A stretch of 39,732 nucleotides of DNA from Bacteroidota bacterium (GTDB lineage: Bacteria > Bacteroidota > Ignavibacteria > Kapaibacteriales > UBA961): the NCBI GenBank assembly GCA_018266765.1, contig JAFDZU010000033.1, positions 1 through 39,732 on the forward strand, read 5' to 3'. This document shows, one piece after another, positions 9,291 through 18,265 of this stretch (positions are counted from its first letter, which is position 1; every line of letters starts with the position of its first letter). The notes under the pieces are model-generated. The model worked only from the letters and a program-made list of their open reading frames with translations, ran no database searches and had not been told where the DNA came from. A program made the translations under genes and the position numbers.

Positions 9291-10007
9291 ATGCAGCCAC
9301 TTATGGCCCAATTGGCAGAGTTAGCAGCAATAGATACACATCTCGACGAACTTCACGAAGACCTTGGCGATTTGCCAAAAGAAGTTAAAGACTGTGAACG
9401 TACTGTAAAAACAAGAACAGCACTAGCTGAAGAAACCCAACAACTTCTAAATGAGCTTCTTGCGTTTCGAGCTAACGCTCATATCATGCTTCAAGAAATT
9501 AAAGATAAAGAAGCACAATATACAGAGCAACAGTTTCAGGTGCGTAATAATCGTGAATTCGATGCAATTACCAAAGAAATTGAAAATCTCCGTGAAGAAC
9601 GCAATAGAATCAATGAAGAACAGCGTACTTCAAGTGTAAAAGAAGAAAATATTCTTCAAATTCTCTCCCAACAGAAGCAAGATCTTGCCGATGCACAAGA
9701 GATACTAAACGATAAAGAAAAAGAGCTTGAAGATTTATCAAGTGGACATAACAACGAGTTGAAATCACTCATGTCACAGCGTGTAGAGCTTGCTAAAACA
9801 ATTGATATAGGTCCACTTGCAGATTATGAACGAATACGCACTTTCCATACAGAAGCAGCAGTTCCCCTTCGTAAGAATTGCTGTTCAGGGTGTTTTAGTG
9901 CTGTACCAGCTCAAAAAATCGTTGAAATTCGAAACAATCTGAGCAAAATGTTCCTCTGTGAACACTGCGGAAGAATACTGTTTCCTGAAGACATGAAGCA
10001 AGTTTAA
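9291..10007 (+). CDS. C4 zinc-ribbon coiled-coil protein (PF02591 type)
   Basis: The 238-residue protein has a long heptad-like helical hairpin (about residues 20-165, rich in Glu, Lys, Gln and Leu, without Pro). A C-terminal zinc ribbon follows, whose ligands are the CSGC and CEHC pairs. The order matches the PF02591 family, which includes Helicobacter HP0958/FlgZ, a protein reported to bind mRNA and the sigma-54 factor. The family is thus plausibly nucleic-acid or protein binding and not catalytic. The downstream neighbour is the RNase P RNA gene. Cytoplasmic, as no signal peptide is seen. Confidence 0.9.
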   Translation: MQPLMAQLAELAAIDTHLDELHEDLGDLPKEVKDCERTVKTRTALAEETQQLLNELLAFRANAHIMLQEIKDKEAQYTEQQFQVRNNREFDAITKEIENLREERNRINEEQRTSSVKEENILQILSQQKQDLADAQEILNDKEKELEDLSSGHNNELKSLMSQRVELAKTIDIGPLADYERIRTFHTEAAVPLRKNCCSGCFSAVPAQKIVEIRNNLSKMFLCEHCGRILFPEDMKQV

Positions 10008-10038
10008 TAACTTGATATAATTAATACAATAAGAACAT

Positions 10039-10550
10039 GCGGGGAAAGCGGGCAGTTGCATTTATTTTATTATAAATGAGGAAAGTCCGAACACCACAGA
10101 ACAGCACGCTTCGTAACGCGAAGGCAGTAACGCAAAGTAATAATTGAACAATTATTAACTGCAAGCTGACGGATAGCGCAACAGAAAGTAAACCGCCAAT
10201 CCGCTTTGCGAGTAATTTCCTACAGGTGAATTGCTTGCAAAGGTCATGGAGGTAAGGGTGAAACGGTAAGGTAAGAGCTTACCGCGCAAAATATCGGGCA
10301 ACCGAAGCGGCAGGGCAAGCCCCGTGCGGTGCAAGACTAAATAGGAAGTGAGTTGTACTATTATAGAAATATAGTAGCACATTTGAGCTGTTCGTTCAAT
10401 GATATAACGAAAGTTATTCGCTCATTTCGGGTAAGTCGCTTGAGGGTTACGGTGACGTAATTCCCAGATAAATAACTACCTCTTTGTTGTAAATCTTCTA
10501 ATCGAAGTACTGCTTCAAAAAGACAGAATTCGGCTTATAGCTTTCTTCGC
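10039..10550 (+). ncRNA. rnpB: RNase P RNA, bacterial type A
   Basis: The conserved regions appear in order. They are GAGGAAAGTCCG near 10078, ACAGAAA followed by CCGCC near 10180-10197, a GGTAAGGGTGAAACGGTAAGG block near 10252, GCAAGACTAAATAGG near 10332, CCCAGATAAATAACTACC near 10463 and ACAGAATTCGGCTTATAG near 10523. The ends are set by a complementary P1 stem: 10039-10049 pairs over 11 bp with 10540-10550, including two G-U pairs. P2 can form between the GGCAGTTG segment near 10051 and ATAACTACC. At about 512 nt it is larger than the ~377-nt E. coli RNA. Part of the excess is an insertion of about 40 nt (10481-10522) between P2 and the last conserved region. It is the catalytic subunit of the tRNA 5'-end maturation enzyme. 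Confidence 0.95.
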
Positions 10551-10614
10551 ATATTTTATTATTAATTCTTTACATTTGAACTAATTTGTCATTGTCCATT
10601 TAATCGGAGATTTT

Positions 10615-10914
10615 ATGAAACTTCCCGATGACCCGTTTATTCTCGAACTTCTGCCGGAGTTTTTAGACACGTGGATTGAAGATCTTAACGGACAGTATTT
10701 AATACTTGTTCAGACGAAAAACGAGCAAGAATTATATCGCATGGGACACACAATTAAGGGTTCCTGCGCACAATTTGGTTTAGAAGATGTATCGAAAATG
10801 GGAATTGAATTGATGGGATTTGCGCGTGCGCATGAATGGGGTAAAGCCCTGGCCATACGAGAAATAATTCTGAAATCAATTATCGAGATGAAGCAATACA
10901 TTCAGTCTTTATAA
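10615..10914 (+). CDS. Orphan Hpt (histidine phosphotransfer) domain protein
   Basis: This 99-residue protein consists only of an all-helical Hpt domain. The phospho-accepting His45 lies in the canonical context HTIKGSCAQFGL, followed by an acidic/amphipathic helix. Hpt proteins relay phosphate between hybrid kinases and response regulators in the cytoplasm. No kinase or receiver gene is adjacent, so its partners are elsewhere. ATG 10615 is preceded by a GGAG-like ribosome site (TCGGAGATTTT). The next gene starts 21 nt downstream, suggesting cotranscription. Confidence 0.88.
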   Translation: MKLPDDPFILELLPEFLDTWIEDLNGQYLILVQTKNEQELYRMGHTIKGSCAQFGLEDVSKMGIELMGFARAHEWGKALAIREIILKSIIEMKQYIQSL

Positions 10915-10935
10915 ATGTAGAAGGAGAAATTACTA

Positions 10936-11433
10936 ATGAAAAAATATATATTGCTTGCTATTATAGCATTTGTAGTTTGTAGTGGTTTTGCTATGGCACA
11001 GCAGAGAATTGCTGTTCTTCCTTTTAGAAACATGGACGGAAATCTCGCACTTAACACTTGGTGTTCACGCCTTTCTGATTCGGTTGCCGCAGGTTTGCGA
11101 CTTCGAGATACAGCAAATAAGTATTATTTTGTTGTGTCGCAAGATACAGTAGCCGAGACACTTGCAACACTCAACCTCGACCCGACAAACCCACAATATG
11201 AATCTGACCTATGGAAAGCAGTTGCTATGCTCAAAATCACTCGTGTTATTACAGGAAATTTCAATGTTCAATCCGGTAAAATGTTAATCAACTGCTATAA
11301 TTACGATGTAGAAACTAAAATACCCAATCCTACGGGACAAGCACGCAATTTATACAAATCTATAGATAAATGTCTTGAAACTGTACCGACTATTATCAAT
11401 AAAATGCTTCTTGGGCTTGTTCCGAAAGAATAA
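10936..11433 (+). CDS. Small exported protein with TolB-N/CsgG-like start
   Basis: The 165-residue protein has a clean signal peptide (MKKYILLA start, hydrophobic core, AMAQQ cleavage region near 21-23). The mature protein opens with RIAVLPFRNMDG and then WCSRLSDSVAAGL. This resembles the beta-alpha start of the TolB N-terminal, FlgO and CsgG-like domains, in which a putative 'total system' protein senses or assembles in the periplasm. The resemblance is by eye only. A good AGGAGAA ribosome site lies 7 nt upstream of the ATG. It is probably cotranscribed with the Hpt gene. Confidence 0.65.
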   Translation: MKKYILLAIIAFVVCSGFAMAQQRIAVLPFRNMDGNLALNTWCSRLSDSVAAGLRLRDTANKYYFVVSQDTVAETLATLNLDPTNPQYESDLWKAVAMLKITRVITGNFNVQSGKMLINCYNYDVETKIPNPTGQARNLYKSIDKCLETVPTIINKMLLGLVPKE

Positions 11434-11505
11434 TTTATAATTTAGTAAGTGATTCTTAATCAACTCTTTAATTTAAAAATTAGGATACTAATAATATAGA
11501 AATTC

Positions 11506-12750
11506 ATGCTCACCATTTCAGTATTAACTATCGGTGATGAAATATGTATAGGTCAAATCATCAACACAAATGCCGCATGGATTGCAAACGAATGCACAAA
11601 AATCGGCTGTAATGTAACGATACATTCTACAATCGGTGATGATATTTCAATTATACTCCGCGAAGTAGAGCGACTTATTACCACAAGCGATGTGGTGCTC
11701 ATCACAGGCGGATTAGGCCCAACACATGACGATCTCACCAAAGATGCTTTGTGTGAATATTTCAATGACACTTTAGTACACCATCAACCCACGTTTGACT
11801 ATCTCAGTTCAATATACGCCAGACGCGGTCAAACTGTTTCCGAACGCAACGCAACACAAGCATTACTTCCCTCCAAAGCTACTATCCTAAATAATTTACG
11901 TGGGACTGCACCCGGAATGTGGTTTGAACAGAACGGAAAAATAGTAGTTTCAATGCCGGGTGTTCCGCGCGAGATGAAGGGAATAATGGAAAATCATGTT
12001 TTGCCTGCTCTCTCTGAATTGACAGCTAAAACCAAAGGTGTTCAGGTATTCAAAACGTTATTGACCACCGGTATTACTGAAGCAAATCTTGCAGATTTAA
12101 TTGGTGAACCAAACACTTTTATGAACGACGCAACCTTGGCATTTTTGCCATCTTACCAAGGTGTTCGGCTAAGAATTGGCGTGTTAAGAGCAGAGAAACA
12201 AGATGCTCTTGCTGAATTAACAAGGATTGAAAGCCATATCCGTAGTCGAGCAAATAACTTTATTTTTGGTGAAAATGAACAAACCCTTACATCAGTTGTA
12301 GCAGGTTTATTACTCGAAAAAAAATGCACAGTATCAGTAGCTGAATCGTGTACCGGAGGAATGCTTGGCGCGGCTCTAACAGAATTAGCAGGAAGTTCGG
12401 CTTATTTCGAAGGTGGAGTGCAGGTATATAGTTATTCAGCTAAAGAAAAAATATTGGGTGTGCGGCACAGTACCTTGCTTGAATTCGGTGCAGTCAGTCA
12501 AGAAACGGTCGAGGAGATGGCAAATAAGGTTCGTGAAAAATTTGGAACAGACTATGGCATTTCAATCAGCGGAATCGCCGGCCCGGAAGGCGGATTACCT
12601 GATAAACCCGTTGGAACTGTTTGGATAGGACTTGCAGACAGATATAGCGTTCACTCACAAAAATTTGTTTTTAGCAACGACCGAACTATCAATCGTGAAC
12701 GATCGGTCAGCACTGCTCTTGAAATGCTGTACCGTGCACTCTTACTGTAA
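11506..12750 (+). CDS. cinA: CinA family protein: MoCF-like domain + nicotinamide-nucleotide amidase
   Basis: The 414-residue protein has the full two-domain CinA layout. The N-terminal part (about 1-165) is the MoCF/COG1058 domain with GDEICIGQIINTNAAWIA and LITGGLGPTHDDLTKDAL. The C-terminal part (about 260-410) is the CinA amidase domain with VSVAESCTGGMLGAALTEL, GGVQVYSYSAKEK and SGIAGPEGG, where the Ser of AESCTGG is the expected nucleophile. The enzyme recycles pyridine nucleotides by deamidating NMN, and the N-terminal domain of homologues hydrolyses ADP-ribose. Cytoplasmic housekeeping protein. Nothing is missing. Confidence 0.95.
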   Translation: MLTISVLTIGDEICIGQIINTNAAWIANECTKIGCNVTIHSTIGDDISIILREVERLITTSDVVLITGGLGPTHDDLTKDALCEYFNDTLVHHQPTFDYLSSIYARRGQTVSERNATQALLPSKATILNNLRGTAPGMWFEQNGKIVVSMPGVPREMKGIMENHVLPALSELTAKTKGVQVFKTLLTTGITEANLADLIGEPNTFMNDATLAFLPSYQGVRLRIGVLRAEKQDALAELTRIESHIRSRANNFIFGENEQTLTSVVAGLLLEKKCTVSVAESCTGGMLGAALTELAGSSAYFEGGVQVYSYSAKEKILGVRHSTLLEFGAVSQETVEEMANKVREKFGTDYGISISGIAGPEGGLPDKPVGTVWIGLADRYSVHSQKFVFSNDRTINRERSVSTALEMLYRALLL

Positions 12751-12857
12751 ATTTCACATCACGAAAGATTGGTTTTGCCTAAGCCGAATAGAGTTCGTAT
12801 TTTTACGGAAATTTTACTGCATATTTTGAGTATTCTATTCTAAAGGAGAAACTTTCA

Positions 12858-14621
12858 ATGAAGCAATCTACAATTCATTGGACACTTGCGTCGCTCTGTG
12901 CTTTTTGTTGGATAATTGGTGCTTGTACCCTTTCTGCTCAAGCTCAAACTGATAATTGGCTTTGGGTAAAAACCACAGATTCTGTCAATGGAAGAATATC
13001 ACCGACTTCAATTACTTCCGACCTCGAAGGCAACACATATATAGCTGGTTCATTTCAAGGACACGGAAAGTTTGGAGACATAACGTTAATTTCCTCGGGA
13101 AGTGATGACGCTTTTCTTATGAAATATAATCGTAAAGGTGAAGTTGTTTGGGCGCAAAAATTTGGTAGCACCAACAATGAAACTATCACCGGAATCGCTA
13201 TGGACGGTTCCGGAAATCTCTTTGCTGTAGGTAATTATCTAAGTGATACTTTAAAAATAGGTTGGATGGAAATATACCGTTCTTCGCTTACTTCAATTTT
13301 TGTAGCTCGCTTTTCTCCTAATGGTGACCTCTCTTGGGTAGATGCCCCAAAAGCAGTAGGACGCTCTTCGTCTTCCTTGATTAATACAGTTTCATCTATT
13401 AGCGTTACTGCTTTAGGAGATATTTATATCACCGGCTCATACCAAAGTTTGAATTTGACATTCGGTGACAAAATAATTTCAAAGCCAATAACTCCTGATA
13501 CTTTAAATAATATAAATTTATATGTTGCTAAATATAATTCAGGAGGCGATGCCATTTGGGCAAAAGAGTTTGGCAACGAAGGTGAGGATATTGGTAAATC
13601 AGTTACAACTGACCTCGATGGTAACTGCTATCTCGGTGGAACTTTTAATGGTTCAAAAATTACATTTGGAACATCAGTATTCACAAATACAGTTACTACA
13701 CCCTCTACAACTGATTTCTTTGTACTTAAATTTTCCCCTACCGGAATAATTTTGTGGGCTAAACACGGAACAGGATTAAAATTTGATGATATTAGAGCGG
13801 TAAAAACAGATATTTCAGGGAATTGCTATATTACAGGAACATTCCGAAGTTCAAAATTAACAGTTGATAATCTTACGCTTGATGTGTATGGTTTGGGTGC
13901 AGGTTATGTGATTAAATTTTCTACAGACGGCTCAGTTTTGTGGGGCAAAAGTTTTGGAGGACAGAGTGAAGAAATTGGTACAGGAATCAGTTTTGACCAA
14001 ACACAAAATGCGTATGTAACCGGCTCATTCAGAAGTGATTTAATCGTCTTTAATCCTCTGGTAGAAATAACTAATAATGGAGATATTTTTACTGCTGATA
14101 TATTTATAGCAAAGTTTTCTCCTACCGGTGATGTACTTTCGGCAGTTAGCGGCGGTAGTATGGGTACTGATGCCGTTGCAGGAATCACCGTTGATGCCGA
14201 CGGACAATTCCTTATAGCAGGTTCTGCTCCAAGTGACACACTTAATTTCGGTGACAAGAAAGCAACTGCAACTTCTATTAAAGATAATACTTCCGGTGGC
14301 TCTACTAATTTATTCGTTGCTAAATATGGCAATGGAGCAGTTGATGTGAAAGAAGAAAGTTTTACTTCATCAAGTAAAGTAATAGTTTTTCCGCAACCTG
14401 TAATTCGTACTTTAAATTTTAGGTTTACACTCGAACAGTCCTCACCTGTTACAGTAGAAGTCATTGATATTCTTGGTAATTGTATTGCATCCATTGAAGA
14501 TATGGCAAATTCCGGCGACAATCGTCTTTCTTGTCAGTTTAATGCGCCGTCGGGTATATATTTCTACAACGTAAAATCAACTCAGACCAATCTACACGGT
14601 ATGTTTCAAGTTGTGAGGTAA
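12858..14621 (+). CDS. Secreted SBBP-repeat beta-propeller protein with T9SS sorting domain
   Basis: The 587-residue protein starts with a signal peptide ending SAQAQ (about residue 30). About seven copies follow of a ~65-residue SBBP-like unit: DxxGNxYxxGSF...FG, then AFLMKYNRKGEVVWAQKFG-type strands, typical of bacterial propellers. A short linker leads to a C-terminal ~80-residue type A sorting domain (VIVFPQPVIRTLNF, then PVTVEVIDILG, then SGIYFYNVKS and a final VVR). The domain is expected to route the protein through T9SS to the cell surface. A strong AGGAGAA ribosome site sits 8 nt before the ATG. The ligand is unknown. Confidence 0.88.
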   Translation: MKQSTIHWTLASLCAFCWIIGACTLSAQAQTDNWLWVKTTDSVNGRISPTSITSDLEGNTYIAGSFQGHGKFGDITLISSGSDDAFLMKYNRKGEVVWAQKFGSTNNETITGIAMDGSGNLFAVGNYLSDTLKIGWMEIYRSSLTSIFVARFSPNGDLSWVDAPKAVGRSSSSLINTVSSISVTALGDIYITGSYQSLNLTFGDKIISKPITPDTLNNINLYVAKYNSGGDAIWAKEFGNEGEDIGKSVTTDLDGNCYLGGTFNGSKITFGTSVFTNTVTTPSTTDFFVLKFSPTGIILWAKHGTGLKFDDIRAVKTDISGNCYITGTFRSSKLTVDNLTLDVYGLGAGYVIKFSTDGSVLWGKSFGGQSEEIGTGISFDQTQNAYVTGSFRSDLIVFNPLVEITNNGDIFTADIFIAKFSPTGDVLSAVSGGSMGTDAVAGITVDADGQFLIAGSAPSDTLNFGDKKATATSIKDNTSGGSTNLFVAKYGNGAVDVKEESFTSSSKVIVFPQPVIRTLNFRFTLEQSSPVTVEVIDILGNCIASIEDMANSGDNRLSCQFNAPSGIYFYNVKSTQTNLHGMFQVVR

Positions 14622-14662
14622 TTTTCCACGATTGGCCTGTAAAAAATTCGTACAATAAATCA

Positions 14663-14689
14663 TTAGAATAGAACTCTAAGATTTTTTTT
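14663..14689 (+). terminator. Possible terminator between the SBBP gene and asnB
   Basis: A short perfect stem (TTAGA 14663-14667 with TCTAA 14675-14679, 7-nt loop) is followed by GA and eight T. It lies about 40 nt past the SBBP stop. The stem is short and AT-rich, so the call is tentative. Confidence 0.4.
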
Positions 14690-14712
14690 CATTAATAAAC
14701 GAGATAAAACTA

Positions 14713-16638
14713 ATGTGTGGAATTGCCGGAATAGTAGAAACTGCATCAGCCGAACCAAGTATCTCTGAAAGTATATTACGCAAGATGAGTACTGTAATCC
14801 ACCATCGCGGGCCCGACGATGACGGACTATGGATGTCCCCGAATCACAGATGCGGTTTTGTATTCAGACGGTTGGCAATTATAGACACATCACCGGCAGG
14901 GCATCAACCAATGAGCACGTCCGACGGAAGATTTACCATTGTTTTTAATGGTGAGATATACAATCATGCTATTCTTCGGCGTGACCTCGAAGAGCGTGGC
15001 TATCAATATAATTCCAAGACCGATACCGAAACAATTCTTTATGGATATAGGGAATACGGACAGAATTTTCTCTCTAAAATGGTCGGAATGTGGGACTTGG
15101 CTATATGGGATAATGACAAACAAGAACTCTTTTGTTCACGCGACAGAATTGGAATAAAGCCATTATATTACAGCTACCAACAAGGAAGATTTATTTTTGG
15201 CAGTGAAATAAAGTCAATATTAGAGCATCCATCTATTTCGCGTGAGATGAATATTAGAGAAATGACAAATTATCTGTCGTTTTCGATGACAAGCGAGCAT
15301 TCTACCCTATTTGAAGGTATTCATAAACTTCCTGCAGGACATTTTTTACGATTAAAGGCAGACGGAACGATTTCCACAGAACGGTATTGGTCGCCACTAC
15401 CACCAAATACGCCCTATTCTACTCTCTCCGAAAAAGAAACAATAGATGAAATTATGCGGCTGTTACGCCAAGCAGTCAAAGATAGAATGATGAGTGATGT
15501 ACCGTTTGGTGTGTTCTTGAGTGGCGGTGTGGATTCAAGTACGAACGTCGCGTTGATGGCAGAACTCATGGACAGACCAATTGATACATTTTCAGTTGGT
15601 TTCAAAGAGTTAGAGAAATACAACGAAATGGAATATGCCCGTAAAGTTGCAGGGATTTTCAAGACGAATCATCGTGAAGTTTTGATTGACCATAATGATG
15701 CTTTGCCTGTTATGGAAGAACTTGTGTGGCATGAAGACGAGCCGAACGGAGACCCTGTTTGTATTCCATTGTATTTTTTGAGTAAACTAACGCAAGAATC
15801 CGGTACAACGGTTATTCAAGTAGGTGAAGGAAGCGACGAGCAGTTCGTTGGCTATCCTTGGATGGTACGTGAACTCAAATTTCATAATAGTTATTGGAAA
15901 AATTTCAGACAATTACCGAAGTTTATTCAGCGTAGTATTTATTCAGCTACCAAACCTATCTTTCAAGCGCGCGGGCAATATCTTGCGTTAGACTATATCC
16001 GTCGTGCAGTAGAGGACAACCCTCTTTATTGGGGTGGCGCAGTAGATATAACTCCTTCGTATTTAGAACGATTGCTCACGCCTCAGTTCCGAGAATATTC
16101 CCGTTCCCCCGTTCAGATGGCAAAAAGACTTAATAACGATGCACTTTCACGTCAAAGCCACGAAGATTTCATTCAGCAAATGGCATTTGTCGAGCTTTCG
16201 CACCGATTGCCGGAACTATTACTCATGCGTGTGGATAAAATGACAATGGCTCATTCATTAGAAGCACGAGTGCCATTTTTAGACCACCGTTTGGTAGAAT
16301 TTTCGATGACAATACCTGCAAATATTAAGCTCCCAATAGGTGCAACAACAAAGCATCTGCTCAAAAAAGGAGTAGAACAAATTCTTCCAAAAGATATAAT
16401 TTATCGTAAGAAACAAGGATTTGACGCTCCAATCAAAGAATGGCTTCGCAACCAATGGTATGATTATACTAAATCAATAATTTTCAATTCTCATCTTGTT
16501 AAAAGCGGAATGTTGGATGCAAATTTTATTCAATTTATGTTAGATTTTCATCGAGCGGGAAGAGGTAAATTTGCAAGACCGATTTTTGCTATCCTAAACC
16601 TTTGTTTATGGCACAAACGTTTTTTTGAGAACAATTAA
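14713..16638 (+). CDS. asnB: Asparagine synthetase (glutamine-hydrolysing)
   Basis: The 641-residue protein begins MCGIAGIVE. Cys2 is therefore the Ntn-type glutaminase nucleophile that releases ammonia from glutamine. The glutaminase domain (about 1-215) shows HHRGPDDDG and FNGEIYNH. The synthetase domain carries the pyrophosphatase loop SGGVDSS (about residues 269-275) and ends with EARVPFLDHRLVEF and RKKQGFDAPIKEWL. The latter is typical of the asparagine synthetase family used both for asparagine and in glycan or secondary-metabolite clusters. It carries out the ATP-dependent amidation of aspartate in the cytoplasm. With no cluster around it, plain asparagine synthesis is the default reading. 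The start is fixed by the need for Cys at position 2. Confidence 0.94.
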   Translation: MCGIAGIVETASAEPSISESILRKMSTVIHHRGPDDDGLWMSPNHRCGFVFRRLAIIDTSPAGHQPMSTSDGRFTIVFNGEIYNHAILRRDLEERGYQYNSKTDTETILYGYREYGQNFLSKMVGMWDLAIWDNDKQELFCSRDRIGIKPLYYSYQQGRFIFGSEIKSILEHPSISREMNIREMTNYLSFSMTSEHSTLFEGIHKLPAGHFLRLKADGTISTERYWSPLPPNTPYSTLSEKETIDEIMRLLRQAVKDRMMSDVPFGVFLSGGVDSSTNVALMAELMDRPIDTFSVGFKELEKYNEMEYARKVAGIFKTNHREVLIDHNDALPVMEELVWHEDEPNGDPVCIPLYFLSKLTQESGTTVIQVGEGSDEQFVGYPWMVRELKFHNSYWKNFRQLPKFIQRSIYSATKPIFQARGQYLALDYIRRAVEDNPLYWGGAVDITPSYLERLLTPQFREYSRSPVQMAKRLNNDALSRQSHEDFIQQMAFVELSHRLPELLLMRVDKMTMAHSLEARVPFLDHRLVEFSMTIPANIKLPIGATTKHLLKKGVEQILPKDIIYRKKQGFDAPIKEWLRNQWYDYTKSIIFNSHLVKSGMLDANFIQFMLDFHRAGRGKFARPIFAILNLCLWHKRFFENN

Positions 16639-16675
16639 TTTAGGACTCTATATATTAAAGTCCTTTGGTTCTCAA
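16625..16675 (+). terminator. Probable terminator overlapping the end of asnB
   Basis: Two nested stems can form: TTGAGAAC (16625-16632) with GTTCTCAA (16668-16675), and inside it AGGACT (16642-16647) with AGTCCT (16659-16664). The structure overlaps the asnB stop codon. No long T-run follows, so it may be a transcript-end stabiliser and not a classic terminator. Confidence 0.4.
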
Positions 16676-16744
16676 TGCTATATAATAGATAAAGAATTTT
16701 CAACAAGTGAAACTATTTACGTTAAATTTACCACAGTATAGTTT

Positions 16745-17320
16745 ATGAAATCGAACGAGCACTGTAAAACATATTCAGATGCCGAATTGTTCACAATGCT
16801 AAGCGGCACACAATCAGAGGTTAACAGCAGTTTCCAAGAGCTATACCGCCGTTATGCTGTTCGGATTTATGGATATTGTAGGCGAATGGTCGGTGACGGT
16901 GCGGCAGAAGATGTTTGTCAAGATGTTTTTCTTTCGTTTCTTGACCACGGTAAAAAATGTACTCCAGTAAATAATGTTCCTGCATACCTTTTTCGGATTG
17001 CACAGAATAAATCGAGAAGACATCGAACCGGTGAAAACGAACGAACAATGGAAGAATTTAAAGAGGAATTATTTAGTGCAGTAAATGTTTCTCCTGAAGA
17101 ACGTGAAACGAATCAACTTGTAGCGTCAGCAATGGAATTACTGCCGGACGACCACAGAGAAACATTGGCATTACAGATTTATGGCGGAATGACTTACGAA
17201 GAAATTGCAACGGTAAGAAGAGTACCAATCACAACTGTTCGAAATCATGTTCTCCGCGCAAAAAAGAAAATACGTGAACTTCTGCTCCCATATTTTCAAG
17301 ATGAATATAAAAAAAAATAA
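16745..17320 (+). CDS. ECF-type RNA polymerase sigma factor
   Basis: The 191-residue protein has a sigma-70 region 2 (about 27-62: ELYRRYAVRIYGYCRRMVG, then AEDVCQDVFLSFL) and a region 4 (about 128-178: LLPDDHRETLALQIYGG, then TYEEIA and a VRNHVLRAKKKIRELL helix). It lacks regions 1 and 3, as ECF factors do. It would direct RNA polymerase to a small stress or envelope regulon. The next gene, 57 nt downstream, encodes a small single-pass membrane protein with the features of its anti-sigma factor. Confidence 0.92.
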   Translation: MKSNEHCKTYSDAELFTMLSGTQSEVNSSFQELYRRYAVRIYGYCRRMVGDGAAEDVCQDVFLSFLDHGKKCTPVNNVPAYLFRIAQNKSRRHRTGENERTMEEFKEELFSAVNVSPEERETNQLVASAMELLPDDHRETLALQIYGGMTYEEIATVRRVPITTVRNHVLRAKKKIRELLLPYFQDEYKKK

Positions 17321-17377
17321 CACTTTTAATTATAAGTAATTGAATTAGTAGGTATTAGTAAATATATTAAACTATTT

Positions 17378-17941
17378 ATGGATAACATATCGTACTCCCC
17401 CTCGGAAATGATTGACTTAGTATTAGATGGCGAAATAGACAACAGTCAGTCAAGTTCGCTTTTTACAAATCTTGCTACGGATAATACTTTGCAAGCAGAG
17501 TTTCATCAGGCACTTGCCATTAGACGTGCAATGAGTAATGAAATTCAAACCAGTGTTCCATCAGCTCAATTTACTAATGCGCTTTTCAATCGTGCCGGTA
17601 TTGGAGTTACTTCCGAAGTTGCTACTTCAGTCATTGTCCAAAACACTACACAATGGGCACAATTGGCAACAACTGCCCTTATTTCATTTGTTATTGGAGC
17701 TGTTGCCATTGTTAGCATTGGTTCGTTTTCTACAAACAAACCGACTCAGAACATAACAGTACAACCAAATCCTATAGAACTTCCTAAACTATATTCTATT
17801 TCTATCGAACCTGAAATAGAAATAAAGACCCAAAAAGCAATTAAATCATCAAATACTAAAAAAGAAGTAACTGATAATTATTCAAAGAAGATTCTTACTC
17901 CTTTGCATAATTCTTCAAACAGTAAAACATCTAATGAGTAA
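17378..17941 (+). CDS. Probable membrane-bound anti-sigma factor
   Basis: The 187-residue protein starts with a soluble part (about 1-90). It includes SPSEMIDLVLDGEIDNSQ and an alpha-helical stretch, a layout like the N-terminal domains of ECF anti-sigma factors. One transmembrane helix follows (about 96-117, LATTALISFVIGAVAIVSIG), and then a polar Lys/Ser/Thr-rich periplasmic tail of about 70 residues. No zinc-binding His-x3-Cys-x2-Cys motif is visible, so it is not a classical ZAS protein. Position after the ECF sigma gene, size and topology support the call; sequence alone would not. Confidence 0.65.
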   Translation: MDNISYSPSEMIDLVLDGEIDNSQSSSLFTNLATDNTLQAEFHQALAIRRAMSNEIQTSVPSAQFTNALFNRAGIGVTSEVATSVIVQNTTQWAQLATTALISFVIGAVAIVSIGSFSTNKPTQNITVQPNPIELPKLYSISIEPEIEIKTQKAIKSSNTKKEVTDNYSKKILTPLHNSSNSKTSNE

Positions 17942-18265
17942 AGGAAGATTGTACCCACTATTTTATATAAAAAGTTATACAAAATAGCATTGCTTCTTAC
18001 CGATTTTTAATTACTTGATTTACTAACCCATAAATAATTTCCTTATGGATTTTTACTGAAATTATTCTTGATTGAATATTTAAAGTTACAATGTGTACCC
18101 TTCAAATCATCTCACTGATAACTATAGATTTACCCTTCTATTTTTGTAGCTTGTACTTATTTTTATTGCACCACAAAATATCCTTTGGATAATTGATTTT
18201 AATTTGATAGCTTACAGTTAAATTTTTCAGCAATCTTTTTCATTAATTATTTTTGGAGTACTTTT
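17942..18265. other. Intergenic stretch of 324 nt, one weak hairpin
   Basis: The region separates the anti-sigma gene from the first LamG-like lipoprotein gene and is strongly AT-rich. A weak stem (CCATAA 18028-18033 with TTATGG 18043-18048, followed by ATTTTTA) could end the sigma operon. The right part should contain the lipoprotein promoter; I cannot pick out an element with confidence. Confidence 0.35.
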
